DNA of 39,720 nucleotides from Fructobacillus sp. EFB-N1 (GTDB lineage Bacteria > Bacillota > Bacilli > Lactobacillales > Lactobacillaceae), in contig NZ_LDUY01000009.1 of the NCBI RefSeq assembly GCF_001038455.1, positions 1 to 39,720 of the forward strand, in the 5' to 3' direction. Made by a program: the position numbers and the translations under genes. Shown piece by piece: positions 22,405 to 33,571 of the stretch; position 1 is the first letter of the stretch; each line of letters begins with the position of its first letter. The notes below the pieces were generated by a model that saw only the letters and a list, made by a program, of their open reading frames with translations, did no database searches and had not been told where the DNA came from.

Positions 22405-25400
22405 TTAGTCTTGACCGTCAATTGTTTGGGCAACTTGGTCCAAAGATTGAATGTCTTTTTCTTCTGGTTGGTCAACAACTTCACCAACAACTTCTGGCTT
22501 AATCTTACGATATTCAGCCATTCCAGTACCGGCAGGGATAATCTTACCAATGATAACATTTTCCTTCAAACCGACAAGTGGATCGTTCTTGCCACGGATA
22601 GCAGCATCCGTCAAGACACGCGTTGTTTCTTGGAATGAGGCAGCTGACAAGAATGAATTAGTCTCCAAGGCAGCCTTTGTAATTCCAAGCAAGACAGGAC
22701 GAGCAGTCGCAGGAACCTTACCAGCAAACAACGCTGGTTCGTTAGCCCGCTTGAAATCAGCGATATCCATCAAAGTTCCAGGCAACAAATCAGTCTGACC
22801 TGGATCCATGACACGAACCTTACGCAACATCTGACGAATCATAACTTCGATGTGCTTATCGGAAACTTCGATACCCTGCAAACGGTAAACCTTTTGGATT
22901 TCTGACAACATGTATGATTCAGCAGTCAAAGTATCCGTTACGGCCAACAATTCCTTTGGATCGATTGGTCCTTCATTGATGGCATCACCACGGTTAATCA
23001 TGTCACCTTCACCGAAGCGCATCCGAGCAGCCAAAGGCAATGTGTAGGTGCGAGTATCAGTCTCACCTTCAATTGTCACTTCCTTTGTACGTTCGGCTGG
23101 ATTTTCCTCAATGGTCGTAACCTTACCAGTTACTTCAGAAATTTCAGCACGTCCCTTAGGGATACGAGCTTCAACAATTTCCTGCACACGAGGCAAACCT
23201 TGCGTGATATCGTTTCCACCGGCAACTCCACCCGTGTGGAAGTTACGCATGGTCAACTGCGTACCAGGTTCCCCGATTGATTGGGCGGCAACAGTACCAA
23301 CGGCTTCACCAACTTCAACTTCTTCACCAGTAGCCAAGTTACGTCCGTAATCTAAGACAGAAACACCGTGTTCTGTCGTTGATGTAAAGACTGAACGGAT
23401 AGTGACTTCTTCGATACCAGCAGCATCAATCTTCTTAGCGGCATCTTCATCAATCATTTCGTTGCGGGCAACAATCTTTTCACCTGTTTCAGGATCAAAG
23501 ACAGTCTTCATAGCGTAACGACCAAGAATTCGGTCGTACAATGGTTCAACCACTGAACTGCCATCAACGATAGCCTTAACAGCAACACCACGATCAGAGC
23601 CGTTGTCGTATTCACGAACGATAACGTCCTGAGCAACATCAACCAAACGACGAGTCAAGTAACCTGAGTTGGCCGTCTTAAGGGCCGTATCAGACATACC
23701 CTTACGAGCACCGTGAGTTGAGATAAACATTTCCATAACAGTCAAACCATCACGGAAGTTTGATGTAACTGGCAATTCGATAATCTTACCACCAGGTCCA
23801 GCCATCAAACCACGCATTCCAGCCAACTGAACGAAGTTCGAAATGTTACCACGAGCACCTGAATCCTGCATCATGTAGATAGGATTACGAGTGTCGAAAG
23901 TAGCCATCAATTCGTCTTGGATAACATCCTTGGCCTTTGACCAGATATCAATAACACGTTGATAACGTTCTGAATCTGTAATCAAACCACGACGGAATTG
24001 CTTCGTTACTTGTTCAACTTCAGCGTGCGCATCAGCCAAAATCTTTGGCTTGTCAGCCAATTCCGTAACATCTGTCATGGCAACGGTCAAACCAGATTGG
24101 GTTGAAATGTCATAACCCAAATCCTTCATGCGGTCCAAAAGCAATGACGTTTCCGTCACCTTGTAGCGCTTGTAGACTTCCGCGATGATGTCAGACAAGA
24201 AGCCCTTCTTGAATGGCTTAATGATTTCACGATCTGCTAAGAATTCGTGAATATTCTCCCCCGGTTCCATAAAGAAGTCATCAGAAACTCCTTGGAAGTT
24301 ATCATCAGATGGTTCGTTGATGAATGGGAATTCAACTGGCAAGATTTCGTTAAAAATCAGCTTACCAACTGAGGTCACCATAATCTTTGACCGTTGGTCG
24401 TCAGTAAATGGCTTCTTTTCTGAGAATGAAGAAGTCTGAATACCGACACGAGTTTGGTAGTGAACTAATTTGTTAGCAAAGGCAATGCGAGCTTCATCAA
24501 CAGATGAAAAAATCATGCCTTCGCCTTCACGACCAGCTTCTTCAGTCGTCAAGTAGTAGTTACCAATCACCATATCCTGTGAAGGAGCAACGATTGGCTT
24601 TCCATCCTTGGGTGCCAAGATGTGGCCTGCGGCCAACATCAGCAAACGAGCTTCCGCTTGCGCTTCATCAGACAAAGGCACGTGAATGGCCATCTGATCA
24701 CCATCGAAATCGGCGTTATACGCTTCACAGATCAATGGGTGCAAACGCATTGCCTTTCCTGAAACCAAGACCGGTTCAAAGGCCTGGATTCCAAGACGGT
24801 GCAATGTAGGTGCTCGGTTCAAAAAAACTGGGTGTTCCTTGATAACGTCTTCCAAAACGTCCATGACGTCTTCGTCAGCCTTATCAATCTTACGCTTAGC
24901 TGATTTCACGTTGCCAGCAAGGCCACGCTTCGTCAATTCACGCATGATAAATGGACGGAACAATTCGATTGCCATTGGGCGTGGCAATCCCATTTGGTTC
25001 ATCTTCAAGAATGGACCAACATCGATAACAGAACGTCCTGAGTAATCAACACGCTTACCCAACAAGTTCTGACGGAAACGTCCTTGCTTTCCCTTCAACA
25101 TGTGAGACAAAGACTTCAAAGGACGGTTACCAGGACCAGAAACAGGACGACCACGACGACCATTATCCATCAAGGCATCAACAGCTTCTTGCAACATCCG
25201 CTTTTCGTTTTGAACAATGATGCCTGGGGCATGCAAATCAAACAAACGCTTCAAACGGTTGTTACGGTTGATCACACGACGATACAAATCGTTCAAATCA
25301 GAAGTGGCAAAACGGCCACCTTCCAATTGAACCATTGGACGCAAGTCAGGTGGGATAACTGGAATAACATCCATGACCATCCACTCTGGCTTATTGTCTG

Positions 25401-26058
25401 ATTGCAAGAATGCCTCAATAATATCCAAACGGCGAACCGCACGAACACGCTTTTGGCCAGTTGCTTCTTGCAATTCATGCTTCAAAGCATCGGCTTCGCC
25501 AGCCAAATCAACATTGGCCAACAATTCCTTCACAGCTTCAGCACCCATGCCGGCCTTAAAGTTTGCACCGAATTCCTTCTTATAATCACGGTACTCACGT
25601 TCAGTCAACAATTGCTTCTTTTCAACAGGAGCATCCCCTGGTTCAACAACGACATAAGAAGCGAAGTAAATCACTTCTTCCAATGATCGTGGTGACATAT
25701 CCAAGACCAATCCCATTCGTGATGGAATTCCCTTGAAGTACCAAATGTGGGTAACTGGGGCAGCTAATTCAATGTGACCCATGCGTTCGCGACGAACCTT
25801 GGCAGAAGTAACTTCAACACCACAGCGGTCACAGACGATTCCCTTATAACGGATACGCTTGTACTTTCCACAAGCACATTCGTAATCCTTTGTTGGGCCA
25901 AAGATTCGTTCATCGAACAAACCATCTTTTTCAGGCTTAAGAGTACGATAGTTGATCGTTTCTGGCTTCTTGACCTCTCCATGAGACCAGTCATGGATTT
26001 GATCAGGTGAGGCCAGACCGATTTGCATACTCTCGAATTTATTAACATCGATTGCCAT
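22405..26058 (-). CDS. rpoC: RNA polymerase beta-prime subunit
   Basis: This 1217-residue subunit is full length. The first zinc site is intact (Cys61, Cys63, Cys76, Cys79), and the active-site NADFDGD is present, as are the bridge helix and trigger-loop blocks ([37 protein letters not shown]). Oddly, the second zinc site is lost: the usual D-C-G-T is DNGSDRG, and the usual VFTC...[14 protein letters not shown] reads [22 protein letters not shown], so all four ligands are replaced without loss of the surrounding sequence. ATG 26058 follows GAAAGGTGA, 23 bases after the rpoB stop. Confidence 0.98.
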   Translation of the reverse strand: MAIDVNKFESMQIGLASPDQIHDWSHGEVKKPETINYRTLKPEKDGLFDERIFGPTKDYECACGKYKRIRYKGIVCDRCGVEVTSAKVRRERMGHIELAAPVTHIWYFKGIPSRMGLVLDMSPRSLEEVIYFASYVVVEPGDAPVEKKQLLTEREYRDYKKEFGANFKAGMGAEAVKELLANVDLAGEADALKHELQEATGQKRVRAVRRLDIIEAFLQSDNKPEWMVMDVIPVIPPDLRPMVQLEGGRFATSDLNDLYRRVINRNNRLKRLFDLHAPGIIVQNEKRMLQEAVDALMDNGRRGRPVSGPGNRPLKSLSHMLKGKQGRFRQNLLGKRVDYSGRSVIDVGPFLKMNQMGLPRPMAIELFRPFIMRELTKRGLAGNVKSAKRKIDKADEDVMDVLEDVIKEHPVFLNRAPTLHRLGIQAFEPVLVSGKAMRLHPLICEAYNADFDGDQMAIHVPLSDEAQAEARLLMLAAGHILAPKDGKPIVAPSQDMVIGNYYLTTEEAGREGEGMIFSSVDEARIAFANKLVHYQTRVGIQTSSFSEKKPFTDDQRSKIMVTSVGKLIFNEILPVEFPFINEPSDDNFQGVSDDFFMEPGENIHEFLADREIIKPFKKGFLSDIIAEVYKRYKVTETSLLLDRMKDLGYDISTQSGLTVAMTDVTELADKPKILADAHAEVEQVTKQFRRGLITDSERYQRVIDIWSKAKDVIQDELMATFDTRNPIYMMQDSGARGNISNFVQLAGMRGLMAGPGGKIIELPVTSNFRDGLTVMEMFISTHGARKGMSDTALKTANSGYLTRRLVDVAQDVIVREYDNGSDRGVAVKAIVDGSSVVEPLYDRILGRYAMKTVFDPETGEKIVARNEMIDEDAAKKIDAAGIEEVTIRSVFTSTTEHGVSVLDYGRNLATGEEVEVGEAVGTVAAQSIGEPGTQLTMRNFHTGGVAGGNDITQGLPRVQEIVEARIPKGRAEISEVTGKVTTIEENPAERTKEVTIEGETDTRTYTLPLAARMRFGEGDMINRGDAINEGPIDPKELLAVTDTLTAESYMLSEIQKVYRLQGIEVSDKHIEVMIRQMLRKVRVMDPGQTDLLPGTLMDIADFKRANEPALFAGKVPATARPVLLGITKAALETNSFLSAASFQETTRVLTDAAIRGKNDPLVGLKENVIIGKIIPAGTGMAEYRKIKPEVVGEVVDQPEEKDIQSLDQVAQTIDGQD

Positions 26059-26081
26059 CTATTCGGTCACCTTTCTTTTAA

Positions 26082-29000
26082 TTATTCTTGTTCATCGGTA
26101 GAGTTTTGACCAGCGTCTTCTTCTACCTTATCAAAGGCTACCTTAACTTCTTCATCATCACGGTTAAGCAAATCAGGGTTCGTACGAGCCAACTTTTCCA
26201 AAGCATCAACTGGCAAGACTGAGTCATCTTCATCCATCTGCTTCAATTGAACGGCTTCACCTTCTTGGTCCAAGACACGCATGTCAAGACCTAAGGCTTG
26301 CAATTCCTTCACCAAAACACGGAATGATTCCGGCACACCTGGCTTAGGGATTGCGTCACCCTTGATGATTGATTCATAAACCTTGACACGACCAGCAACG
26401 TCATCTGACTTATAAGTCAAGATTTCTTGCAAGGTATAGGCAGCACCGTAGGCTTCCAAAGCCCAAACTTCCATTTCTCCGAAACGCTGTCCACCGAACT
26501 GAGCTTTTCCACCCAATGGCTGTTGCGTAACAAGAGAGTACGGACCGATTGAACGGGCGTGAATCTTGTCGTCGACCATGTGGGCCAACTTCATATAGTG
26601 CATCACACCAACGGCAACGCGCTTGTCAAAGGCTTCACCAGTTTGTCCGTCATAAACAACAGACTTACCATCTTGTGGCAAACCGGCTTCGGCCAATGCT
26701 TCTTCGATTTCATCATCTGAAGCACCGTCGAAGACAGGGGAAGCAACATGGATGCCTAACTTTTTAGCGGCAAATCCTAAGTGCAATTCCAAAACCTGTC
26801 CAATGTTCATACGTGATGGCACACCCATGGGTGACAGCAAGATGTCGATTGGTGTTCCATCTGGCAAGTATGGCATGTCTTCTTCAGGAACAACGACGGA
26901 AACAGTACCCTTGTTTCCGTGACGACCGGCCATCTTGTCACCAACTTGAATCTTACGCTTCTGAGCGATGTAAACACGAACCATCATGTTGACACCTGGA
27001 GCCAATTCATCACCATTTTCAGGTGTATAGATTCGAACGGATTGCACAACCCCGCCACCACCGTGTGGTACCTTCAAAGAAGTATCGCGAACTTCACGAG
27101 CCTTTTCTCCAAAGATGGCATGCAACAAACGTTCTTCGGCTGACAAATCAGTCACACCCTTTGGTGTTACCTTACCAACCAGGATGTCACCATCCTTAAC
27201 CTCGGCACCAACACGGATAATTCCGTTTTCGTCCAAGTCCTTCAACTGTTCTTCACCAGTATTCGGGATTTCACGTGTGATTTCTTCAGGGCCAAGTTTT
27301 GTATCACGAGCCTCTGAATCGTATTCTTCGATGTGAATTGATGTATAAACGTCTTCACGAACCAAGCGTTCGTTCAAGACGATGGCATCTTCGAAGTTAT
27401 AACCGTGCCAAGTCATAAAGGCAATGACTGGGTTTTGACCAAGGGCCAATTCACCCTTTTCCATTGATGGACCATCGGCCAAGACCTGGTCATCATCGAT
27501 TTGTTCCCCAACCTTCACAATTGGCTTTTGGTTATAGTTCTTACCACCGTTTGAACGGCGGAACTTCATCAATTCGTAGGTATCCAATTGACCATCTTCA
27601 CGACGAACACGGATTTCCTTGGCATCAACGTATTCAACTTCTCCTGGAGCAGTTGAGATAATGGCAGCACCAGAATCGTGAGCAGCCTTATATTCAACAC
27701 CAGTACCAACGATTGGCGCATGTGGGTCGAGCAAAGGCACGGCCTGACGTTGCATGTTGGCACCCATCAAAGCACGGTTGGAATCATCGTTTTCCAAGAA
27801 AGGAATAACAGACGTTCCGACTGAGACAACCTGCTTTGGCGAAACATCGACATAGTCAATCTTTTCGATTGGTGTTTCGATGTTTTCTTCACCATAACGA
27901 GCCATGGCAGTCTTATGAACAAATGAACCATCGTCTTCCAATTCCGTATTGGCTTGGGCGACGATATAGTTATCTTCTTCATCGGCCGTCAAATAATCAA
28001 TCTTTTCGGTAACCTTATGAGTTCCCCAATCAACACGACGGTATGGCGTTTCAATAAAGCCATACTTGTTGATACGACCATAAGTGGCCAAAGAGTTGAT
28101 CAAACCGATGTTAGGACCTTCGGGCGTTTCAATTGGGTCAATTCGACCATAGTGCGTGTAGTGAACATCTCGAACTTCAACACCGGCACGATCACGAGTC
28201 AATCCACCAGGACCAAGGGCTGACAGACGACGCTTGTGGTTCATTTCACCCAATGGGTTTGTCTGATCCATGAACTGTGACAACTGTGATGAACCAAAGA
28301 ATTCCTTCACCGCTGCAACAACTGGACGAATGTTAATCAATTGCTGTGGCGTAACAGTCGCAGCATCTTGGATTGACATCCGTTCGCGAACAACTCGTTC
28401 CATTCGCGTCAAACCAATGCGGAACTGATTTTGCAACAATTCCCCAACGGAACGAATACGACGGTTTCCCAAGTGATCAATATCATCAACCTGGCCAACA
28501 CCTTCTTGCAAGTTCATAAAGTAGTTCATTCCTGCCAAGATATCAGCAGGACGAACATTATGCTCGTCTTCAGGCAAGTGTCCGTTACCAATCAAAAGCA
28601 AAGTCTTGTCTGGGTTTTCAGGTGATTCAATCTTAATCTTTTGCAAGACCACTTCATCTTGCAAAACAGCATCACCAGATGGTGTGTAAGTAACTGTCTT
28701 GAAGTCTTCCCGATCCAAGAACGGTGCTAACTTAGCCATGACAGCCTTATCAACAAGTGTTCCCTTTTCAGCAATAATTTCGCCTGAATCAGGGTCGGCC
28801 AATGTTTCAGCCAAAGTCTGGTTCAGCAAACGCGTCTTCAATGACAACTTTTTGTTAATCTTGTAGCGACCAACTGGTGCCAAATCATAACGCTTTGGAT
28901 CGAAGAAACGAGCCACCAACAAAGCACGTGATGAGTCAGCCGTCTTTGGTTCACCCGGACGCAAGCGTTCGTAGATGTCCTTCAATGACTCTTCAACACG

Positions 29001-29699
29001 GGAGTCAGACATGTTCTTGTGAACATCCTTTTCCAAAGTCATGTTCAAGGCGTCATAACCGTCTGAGAAGATATCGATGATATCAGAATCTGAACCGAAA
29101 CCAAGGGCACGGACCAATTCCGTCATCAACAACTTACGTGTCCGATCGATACGAACGTTGGCAATTCCCTTTGCGTCTGTTTCGTATTCCAACCAAGCCC
29201 CACGGTTTGGAATAACTGTTGTTCCAAAGTGTGGGCGACCATTTTTGTCAGCTTCTTGGTTGTAGTAGATTCCAGGTGAACGAACCAACTGTGAAACGAT
29301 TACTCGTTCGGCACCGTTGATGATGAACGTTCCTTGTTCTGTCATCAATGGGAAGTCACCAAAGAAGACGTCTTGTGACTTGATTTCACCAGTTTCATGG
29401 TTTGTCAAACGCAACGTCACGTGCAATGGTGCTGAGTAGTTCGCATCGTGTTCACGAGCTTCATCGATGTTGTACTTTGGTTCCATCAATTGATAGTCCA
29501 CGTACTCCAAAGACAAGTTACCCTGGAAGTCTTCGATTGGCATGATGTCGTTAAACATCTCCTTGATTCCTTCATCTAAGAACCATTGGTAGGATGCCAG
29601 TTGTACCTCGATCAAATTTGGAAGATCCAACACTTCTTTAATGCTGGCGTATGATCGGCGGGTACGATATTTACCATAATTTACTAAATGTCCTGCCAC
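26082..29699 (-). CDS. rpoB: RNA polymerase beta subunit
   Basis: The product is 1205 residues from GTG 29699, chosen because GAGGTGATACT precedes it and the protein then starts [17 protein letters not shown] in family style; a GTG eight codons upstream has no ribosome binding site. The rifampicin pocket reads [29 protein letters not shown], with the usual sensitive-type residues (Q, D, H, R, S). The active-site block [10 protein letters not shown] and C-terminal block [24 protein letters not shown] are intact. An acidic tail follows ([15 protein letters not shown]). Confidence 0.98.
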   Translation of the reverse strand: MAGHLVNYGKYRTRRSYASIKEVLDLPNLIEVQLASYQWFLDEGIKEMFNDIMPIEDFQGNLSLEYVDYQLMEPKYNIDEAREHDANYSAPLHVTLRLTNHETGEIKSQDVFFGDFPLMTEQGTFIINGAERVIVSQLVRSPGIYYNQEADKNGRPHFGTTVIPNRGAWLEYETDAKGIANVRIDRTRKLLMTELVRALGFGSDSDIIDIFSDGYDALNMTLEKDVHKNMSDSRVEESLKDIYERLRPGEPKTADSSRALLVARFFDPKRYDLAPVGRYKINKKLSLKTRLLNQTLAETLADPDSGEIIAEKGTLVDKAVMAKLAPFLDREDFKTVTYTPSGDAVLQDEVVLQKIKIESPENPDKTLLLIGNGHLPEDEHNVRPADILAGMNYFMNLQEGVGQVDDIDHLGNRRIRSVGELLQNQFRIGLTRMERVVRERMSIQDAATVTPQQLINIRPVVAAVKEFFGSSQLSQFMDQTNPLGEMNHKRRLSALGPGGLTRDRAGVEVRDVHYTHYGRIDPIETPEGPNIGLINSLATYGRINKYGFIETPYRRVDWGTHKVTEKIDYLTADEEDNYIVAQANTELEDDGSFVHKTAMARYGEENIETPIEKIDYVDVSPKQVVSVGTSVIPFLENDDSNRALMGANMQRQAVPLLDPHAPIVGTGVEYKAAHDSGAAIISTAPGEVEYVDAKEIRVRREDGQLDTYELMKFRRSNGGKNYNQKPIVKVGEQIDDDQVLADGPSMEKGELALGQNPVIAFMTWHGYNFEDAIVLNERLVREDVYTSIHIEEYDSEARDTKLGPEEITREIPNTGEEQLKDLDENGIIRVGAEVKDGDILVGKVTPKGVTDLSAEERLLHAIFGEKAREVRDTSLKVPHGGGGVVQSVRIYTPENGDELAPGVNMMVRVYIAQKRKIQVGDKMAGRHGNKGTVSVVVPEEDMPYLPDGTPIDILLSPMGVPSRMNIGQVLELHLGFAAKKLGIHVASPVFDGASDDEIEEALAEAGLPQDGKSVVYDGQTGEAFDKRVAVGVMHYMKLAHMVDDKIHARSIGPYSLVTQQPLGGKAQFGGQRFGEMEVWALEAYGAAYTLQEILTYKSDDVAGRVKVYESIIKGDAIPKPGVPESFRVLVKELQALGLDMRVLDQEGEAVQLKQMDEDDSVLPVDALEKLARTNPDLLNRDDEEVKVAFDKVEEDAGQNSTDEQE

Positions 29700-29723
29700 A
29701 GTATCACCTCGTCTGTTATTCAC

Positions 29724-29903
29724 TGTTTACTAGGGAAAATATTACAATTTGGTTACAATTTGCGAAATCAAGCCCTTATTTCGGCTAATAAGGCACAAAA
29801 AAAGCAAGCCACGTTTTTGTCGCCAAGAGCGGGCATTGCCTGATATAAGGGCGTTGAGTGGACAAGAGATCACCAACTGCCATATTTATTTACAGTGTTT
29901 CTG
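29724..29903 (-). promoter_or_regulatory. Structured rpoB leader, Lacto-rpoB-like
   Basis: A leader of about 200 bases precedes rpoB. In it, ATAAGGGC (minus strand, from 29772-29779) can pair with the adjacent GCCTTATT (29787-29794), or perfectly with the distal GCCCTTAT (29845-29852). A conserved RNA called the Lacto-rpoB motif is known upstream of rpoB in Lactobacillales; this may be it, but I did not confirm the consensus. Confidence 0.5.
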
Positions 29904-29909
29904 GTTACT

Positions 29910-29938
29910 ATTCTACCGATTATCAAAGAAAAAAGCAA
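29910..29938 (-). promoter_or_regulatory. rpoB-rpoC promoter
   Basis: On the minus strand, -35 TTGCTT (29933-29938), a 17-base spacer and -10 TAGAAT (29910-29915). It lies about 58 bases beyond the stop of the upstream binding-protein gene. Confidence 0.65.
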
Positions 29939-29995
29939 GGTCAAATCCCACTACGCTTACAGGTTTCACCTTACCTTTTATTTAAGCTTACTTCG

Positions 29996-31174
29996 TTATG
30001 ATTTTTCCATATCCCACTGCGCCAAAAAAGAATCTTTATCTGCCAAGTCAGGTAAATACTTTTCATTAAAGTCTTGCAGATTCTTTTCAGGTTTCAAATC
30101 AGTAAAGAGTTCTGGATACAAACTCTTGGCCATATACTCTATTAAGACATAATCCTTCATCGTCCGCATCAAATGATTATCTAAAGCATACAACTGGCCA
30201 CTTTGAACCGCTTTGAGCTGGCTAAATCCAGGTCGTTGCGCTACTAATTTTGCCAAGCTCTGCTGCGTTTCCTTTGGACTAATCCCATAACCAACTTTTA
30301 AGGAAACCGAACGTGGATCGGCATAGTTGGTACCATCGATGAAAATCACGTCTGGATCCTGTGCAAACAAGAACTCAGGATTGACATCCCCCGTGGTCTT
30401 AATTTGGTCACGGTAGATATTATCCGCTCCGGCCGCCTTGGCCAAGGTGCCCATCAGCATGCCATCACCATAGGCCTTACCGTATTCAGCAAAGGAAGCC
30501 CCAGAAGACCTCTGTTCCACGTAAACCCGCTTTTTTTCCTTCACCAACTTCAACCGCTGCGCCACATTGGTGATATGACGTTGATAATTCTGATTAAGCG
30601 CCTTAGCGCGGTTTTGTGTATCAAAGACCTGACCAAGAATGGTTGTTGACTGGTAATGGGCGGCCGGGCTTAGGTCCGTATAGTCAATAAAGATAACCGG
30701 AATCCCCAACTCGTCTAAGTGCTTAATGTCGCCTTCTCCAATCCCATCATATTGGTAGTTAGCCAAGATGACGACATCGGGATTCAAGGCAATCAGTTTT
30801 TCAATATCGAAACTACCCTTCAAAGTTGAACCAACGTCTTGGGCCTGATCAAAGCCCGCAGACCGTTCCTTCAACAGGTTATACAAGACACCGGAATAAT
30901 TGGCCGTATCAAAGGTCGACGTTGCAACTACCTTTTCAAAGGCATCCGGACCGGCAACTGATAACAAGTTTTGATAGTAGTAAGGATAGTAGGCTCGTGT
31001 AACCTTTTTAGGTACTCGCACCTTCCGGCCGCGAACATCCTCAATCAGCCGCGTCGCCACCGTCGGTGTTTCTCGCTGACGATCCCCCAACCCTTCCAAT
31101 TCCTTAATCCCAGCAATGCCAAGGAAAAAGCCGACGACAACAATACTCCAAGAGAGGGATTTTCTTATTTTCAT
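29996..31174 (-). CDS. Iron/siderophore ABC transporter substrate-binding protein
   Basis: This 392-residue protein has the TroA/FecB-type fold: two lobes joined by a long helix, with NPDVVILANYQYDG and DPDVIFIDG marking the lobes. It is encoded with an ATPase and a FecCD-type permease, so it likely captures Fe(III)-siderophore, haem or a similar chelate outside the cell. Residues 1-5 are basic, and a hydrophobic anchor runs from about 8 to 22. Oddly, there is no lipobox cysteine, and no cysteine anywhere, so it must be held by an uncleaved N-terminal helix or be secreted. ATG 31174 overlaps the ATPase stop by four bases. Confidence 0.88.
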   Translation of the reverse strand: MKIRKSLSWSIVVVGFFLGIAGIKELEGLGDRQRETPTVATRLIEDVRGRKVRVPKKVTRAYYPYYYQNLLSVAGPDAFEKVVATSTFDTANYSGVLYNLLKERSAGFDQAQDVGSTLKGSFDIEKLIALNPDVVILANYQYDGIGEGDIKHLDELGIPVIFIDYTDLSPAAHYQSTTILGQVFDTQNRAKALNQNYQRHITNVAQRLKLVKEKKRVYVEQRSSGASFAEYGKAYGDGMLMGTLAKAAGADNIYRDQIKTTGDVNPEFLFAQDPDVIFIDGTNYADPRSVSLKVGYGISPKETQQSLAKLVAQRPGFSQLKAVQSGQLYALDNHLMRTMKDYVLIEYMAKSLYPELFTDLKPEKNLQDFNEKYLPDLADKDSFLAQWDMEKS

Positions 31175-31920
31175 CGTGAACCCTCTTCAATCGGTCGCAA
31201 AGGAATGATGGCTAAGTGTTGATCAACTGTTTCCTTCATTTCTAATTCAACGCCATACAAGTCCTCTAACCGGTCCTGTTGCAAAGCCCGGTCCGGATCC
31301 CCCGCAGAAATCAGCTGACCACCCTGCATCAGATAAAGGCTATCTGAAAACCGGGCAGCCAGGGTCAAATCGTGGATAACAATGATGCCCACAATCTGAT
31401 GGCGATGAACATAGCGTTGCAGCGTTTGCAAGTACTGTAACTGCTTTTTAATATCCAAAGCAGACGTGGGTTCGTCCGCAATAATGACCGTTGGCTGCCG
31501 GACCAAGGCCTGCGCCAAAACCACCAGCTGTTGCTGTCCCCCTGAGAGGTCAGCAAACTGTTGGTCTGCCAAATCGCTAATTTCTAATTCATCCATGACC
31601 GATTCAATCGCCGCCAACTGGCCGTCGTTGACTCGAAAATCCAAGTCACCATACAGCCCCAATAAAATAAATTCAAAAACCGTAAAATATTGGTCGGCCG
31701 TGACCTTTTGTGGGATATAGGAAATGTTATGGTCCTTTTCAAAAGTCACTTGCCCATCTTTTTTCTCAAAACCCAATAGTGCTTTGAGAAAAATGCTTTT
31801 ACCAGAACCGTTGACACCAATAATGGTCGATAAGTGTCCATCTTCAAAGCGACAATTCACATCCTGTAGGATTGGCTTTTCTTTCTTTTGAACCGTTAGG
31901 TTCTCTACTAAAATTGTCAT
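31171..31920 (-). CDS. Iron-siderophore ABC transporter ATP-binding protein
   Basis: This 249-residue FepC-type ATPase energises the importer. Walker A GVNGSGKS is at 35-42; the signature is LSGGQQQLVVLAQAL; Walker B is VIIADEPTSALD; the H-loop is IHDLTLAARF. The start is ATG 31920 because AAAGGGG lies upstream, and it overlaps the permease stop (ATGA). The Q-loop region reads ISYIPQKVTAD. Confidence 0.93.
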   Translation of the reverse strand: MTILVENLTVQKKEKPILQDVNCRFEDGHLSTIIGVNGSGKSIFLKALLGFEKKDGQVTFEKDHNISYIPQKVTADQYFTVFEFILLGLYGDLDFRVNDGQLAAIESVMDELEISDLADQQFADLSGGQQQLVVLAQALVRQPTVIIADEPTSALDIKKQLQYLQTLQRYVHRHQIVGIIVIHDLTLAARFSDSLYLMQGGQLISAGDPDRALQQDRLEDLYGVELEMKETVDQHLAIIPLRPIEEGSR

Positions 31921-32918
31921 GAACGTTGCCCCTTTCGAATGGCCACCAAGCACATGAACGGTACGCCAACCAAACTAGTAATAATGCCCACCGGAATAAT
32001 CGTCCCAGGGATTAAAGCTTTGGAAACAATCGCCGCCAGTAGCAAGACCACAATCCCCATAATCGCCGATCCGATAATCGTAAACCGGGCATCGTTACCG
32101 ACAAGCACTTTGACAAAGTGTGGCGCAATCAAACCAATAAAACCAATCGTCCCAACAAAGGAAATGGCCACAGCCTTTACCAGCGCCGAAGCAAAGAAAA
32201 TTAAAAGACGCGTTCTTTTGACGTTGACACCCATCGACTGGGCGCTTTCATCAGACAGCTGCAAGAGATTCATTTCCCAACTTTGCCGATAAATCAGTAC
32301 CAGCACAATGTAGAGAACAATAAAGACCACTAAGACACTATCCCAGGAAGACTTTGATAAATCACCAAGGCTCCAGGTCGTCATTCGTTGTGCATTCCGC
32401 TCGCTAGCAAAGTACTTGGATAACTCCTGCAAAGAAGTAAAGAACAAATTAATGGCAGTCCCAACTAAGATAATCGTGTTCATACTCACTTGGCCAGCTG
32501 AAAAAATCAGCAAAATAACTGCACTGCCCAAAAAGCAGAAAAAAATGGCACTGGCCTGAACGTTTGCCTGACCAAAGACAAAGGGAAAACCCGATAGGAT
32601 GCTCAGCGAGGCGCCAAAGCTAGCCGCCGATGACAATCCCAGGGTAAAGGGGGTTGCAATCGGATTTTTCAGCATATTCTGCATGCACAATCCGGCTAAC
32701 CCTAAGGAAGCACCAACTAAGGTCGCTGTCAACGTTCGAGTTAAGCGCATCTTCAAGACGACACCCGCCAATTCCGGCTGCTGACTTGCTACATTCGTCC
32801 CTAGAAAGGACAGGGCGCCAAAACCATGATAGATATCGACTATCACTAAAGAGAAGGCCAAAAAGCCCATGAGGAGGAGGAGTAAAATTTTGCGGCGATT
32901 CTTTTCTTGATATGCCAT
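31917..32918 (-). CDS. Iron-siderophore ABC transporter permease (FecCD type)
   Basis: This 333-residue protein has about ten membrane helices of the BtuC/FecCD family, usually working as a homodimer. Family blocks are VRLPR-like KMRLTRTLTATLVGASLGLAGL, QNMLKNPIATPFTLGLSSAASFGA, and the coupling helix region FVGTIGFIGLIAPHFVKVLVG. ATG 32918 follows GAAAGGGA; an in-frame start 13 codons upstream lacks a ribosome binding site. It is the first gene of the three-gene operon. Confidence 0.92.
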   Translation of the reverse strand: MAYQEKNRRKILLLLLMGFLAFSLVIVDIYHGFGALSFLGTNVASQQPELAGVVLKMRLTRTLTATLVGASLGLAGLCMQNMLKNPIATPFTLGLSSAASFGASLSILSGFPFVFGQANVQASAIFFCFLGSAVILLIFSAGQVSMNTIILVGTAINLFFTSLQELSKYFASERNAQRMTTWSLGDLSKSSWDSVLVVFIVLYIVLVLIYRQSWEMNLLQLSDESAQSMGVNVKRTRLLIFFASALVKAVAISFVGTIGFIGLIAPHFVKVLVGNDARFTIIGSAIMGIVVLLLAAIVSKALIPGTIIPVGIITSLVGVPFMCLVAIRKGQRS

Positions 32919-32995
32919 CGTTAGGTCCCTTTCTGTTCGAAAACGGTGGTATGTCATGGATCCATGAACTTTGTTAAAACTTTTACTAAGTATCC

Positions 32996-33024
32996 ACTAT
33001 ACGGAAAGTGGCCATTTCTGTCAA
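32996..33024 (-). promoter_or_regulatory. Promoter and possible operator of the iron ABC operon
   Basis: On the minus strand, -35 TTGACA (33019-33024), a 17-base spacer and -10 TATAGT (32996-33001). An inverted repeat CCACT / AGTGG with an eight-base centre straddles the -10, a plausible metal-regulator operator; it is not a recognisable Fur box. The leader is about 70 bases. Confidence 0.7.
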
Positions 33025-33162
33025 TCAAAGTCAAGAGTCCCTTCTTTAAAATTCAGCAAAAATTGTTATCAAAAAACGGTTAAATCGGCCTTAATACGCA
33101 TTTTAAATAAATTAAAAAAATATAAATATTTAAATTGATTAATTGAATAAATTATCCCCAGA

Positions 33163-33230
33163 CAACAAAAAAGAAAAGGATTGACCGCTCTCATCTTCGA
33201 TCAATCCTTTTCTTGAAAAATATTTTGTTG
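33163..33230 (-). terminator. Terminator of the unknown RNA
   Basis: A perfect 14-bp stem AAGAAAAGGATTGA (33171-33184) with its complement (33201-33214), extended by an outer CAACAAAA / TTTTGTTG pair. On the minus strand TTTTTTGTTG follows the inner stem. Confidence 0.7.
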
Positions 33231-33423
33231 TGGACCTTTAACCCATGTATACTTGCAATTCACCAATTACTGATTTGCTAATCAACACAGTTATGCACCT
33301 TAAAAGGACCAGGGAGTTTAATCGTTGCCCCAACCGGTCCTTTCATCTCTCACCAATGCAGATTAAGTGAAACGACGCACGGACATCACGCGGACCGCTC
33401 TGCCTCTTCACAAAGTCTCTCCT
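33165..33423 (-). ncRNA. Probable stand-alone non-coding RNA, family unknown
   Basis: A minus-strand unit of about 250 bases lies between the iron operon and the TetR gene. It has its own promoter and ends in a strong terminator. In between are AAAGGACCG / CGGTCC and AAAGGACC / GGTCCTTTT pairings that share the same arm. The only frame is 22 codons (MKGPVGATIKLPGPFKVHNCVD) without a clear ribosome binding site. It is not tmRNA, RNase P RNA or a T-box by signature; 6S RNA is possible on size, but not shown. The next gene downstream has its own promoter. Confidence 0.5.
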
Positions 33424-33429
33424 CTTTGC

Positions 33430-33458
33430 TATAAATAAAAGACATAACAGTGTCACAA
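33430..33458 (-). promoter_or_regulatory. Promoter of the unknown RNA
   Basis: On the minus strand, -35 TTGTGA (33453-33458), a 17-base spacer and -10 TTTATA (33430-33435). Confidence 0.45.
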
Positions 33459-33506
33459 CAGTTACATTCTACCGAGTTTTGTCCACTCTTTTCAAGGGCT
33501 TTTGGT

Positions 33507-33534
33507 TGTCAAGCGTTAACCACAACTGTCAAGC
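33507..33534. repeat. Direct repeat TGTCAAGC, possible operator
   Basis: TGTCAAGC occurs at 33507-33514 and 33527-33534, exactly 20 bases (two helical turns) apart, upstream of the TetR promoter. GTTGT / ACAAC also forms an inverted repeat across the first copy. Confidence 0.4.
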
Positions 33535-33571
33535 AATTTTAAAAAGACCATTTTATCATCCCCCGAGATGG

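Noticed and set aside
33165-33423. T-box or other riboswitch controlling the iron operon
   Set aside because: No T-box sequence is present, a strong terminator ends the unit, and the iron operon has its own promoter further down.
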